From: Porticoccaceae bacterium
GTDB lineage: Bacteria > Pseudomonadota > Gammaproteobacteria > Pseudomonadales > Porticoccaceae
Assembly: GCA_018654575.1 (NCBI GenBank)
Contig: JABILI010000082.1
Coordinates: 1-33,058, forward strand
Direction: 5' to 3'
Length of the DNA: 33,058 bases
Part shown: positions 32,961 to 33,058 of the stretch, one piece after another
Layout of the letters: each line of letters opens with the position of its first letter
How positions within the stretch are numbered: position 1 is the stretch's first letter
Notes under the pieces: generated by a model
Database searches by the model: none
Told to the model about the DNA's origin: nothing
What the model saw: only the letters and a program-made list of their open reading frames with translations
Translations under genes and position numbers: made by a program

Positions 32961-33051
32961 TGGCGGTGGGATAGGGATTCGAACCCTAGTTAGGCTATTA
33001 ACCTAAGCCAGTTTTCAAGACTGGTGCATTCAACCGCTCTGCCATCCCACC
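32961..33051 (-). tRNA. tRNA-Ser (anticodon UGA)
   Basis: The 91-nt gene includes CCA. The acceptor stem is GGTGGGA/TCCCACC, the anticodon stem CCAGT/ACTGG (anticodon at 33015-33017), the long variable arm has TTAGG/CCTAA and the T-arm has GTTCGAA. The long variable arm confirms class II. Its 3' 14 nt recur at 28023-28036. Confidence 0.97.
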
Positions 33052-33058
33052 AATTGAA

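Larger units (their letters stand above)
28023..32974. mobile_element. Putative tRNA-Ser-integrated island (integrase-less, about 4.9 kb)
   Basis: The segment is bounded by the tRNA-Ser 3' end and its exact 14-nt copy, in the same orientation. It carries a serine hydrolase, a GST, a lipoprotein esterase, two promoter repeats, uncertain small frames and a secreted protein. No integrase or replication gene is seen, so it would be a remnant or a satellite needing help. Alternatively the left copy is a decayed tRNA duplicate. Confidence 0.4.

Noticed and set aside
28023-32974. An integrase or transposase gene inside the island
   Set aside because: All frames were examined; none shows tyrosine or serine recombinase motifs or a DDE transposase.
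1-33058. CRISPR array, prophage or toxin-antitoxin pair
   Set aside because: No regularly spaced repeats, Cas-like, phage structural or recognised toxin-antitoxin genes were seen.

Overview
The window reads as chromosome of a free-living, probably marine, gammaproteobacterium. The evidence is the set of housekeeping genes: an EpmC-type EF-P hydroxylase, PdxB, AlaA, AvtA, an MsbA/LpxK/KdsB lipid A and Kdo block, type I MurB and TrmH. No phage structural genes, transposases, integrases, rRNA or CRISPR arrays are visible. Several core genes start with TTG or GTG. The genus cannot be decided from the sequence alone.

Left part (1-5516): the end of epmC, a 5'-3' exonuclease (Xni/ExoIX type) and pdxB lie head to tail, with alaA convergent to them. 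A 473-nt gap holds an orphan terminator (possible small RNA) and a strong promoter driving tRNA-Glu(UUC) and tRNA-Gly(GCC). A flavodoxin-like gene and a DoxX/MauE-like membrane protein follow on the minus strand.

Middle (5902-16551): a dense plus-strand envelope and housekeeping run, msbA-lpxK-kdsB-LMW phosphatase-murB-alkB-like-avtA-trmH. Next come pabB (minus), a GNAT acetyltransferase (plus) and rsmE (minus). tRNA-Arg(CCU) precedes a complete three-gene korC-korA-korB operon. It encodes a 2-oxoacid:acceptor oxidoreductase with a GltD-like FAD/NAD(P) subunit, the architecture described for the NADP-linked 2-oxoglutarate oxidoreductase of denitrifying aromatic degraders. A BetB-type aldehyde dehydrogenase follows on the minus strand.

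Right part (23200-33058) is accessory in character. It holds secreted small proteins (cupin, DUF6152-like, an unknown 232-aa protein), two unlisted small genes, a secreted esterase, a Tat-exported sulfite oxidase-like enzyme with its cytochrome c, a serine hydrolase, a GST, a lipoprotein esterase and a secreted protein of unknown function. The last 4.9 kb is bounded by tRNA-Ser(UGA) and an exact 14-nt copy of that tRNA's 3' end, each followed by a terminator. This is the footprint of an element integrated at a tRNA, now without a recognisable integrase.

The most interesting signal is a dispersed element present four times (24859-24886 minus, 26041-26068 minus, 31245-31272 plus, 31829-31856 plus). 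Each copy looks like a sigma70 promoter (TTGACT or TTAACT, 16-nt spacer, TATGNT) with a 17-bp palindrome of CTG-N11-CAG form spanning the spacer. Each points at a nearby gene, and the clearly coding targets are exported or membrane proteins. This suggests a small, undescribed regulon of exported proteins, partly inside and partly outside the tRNA-Ser island.
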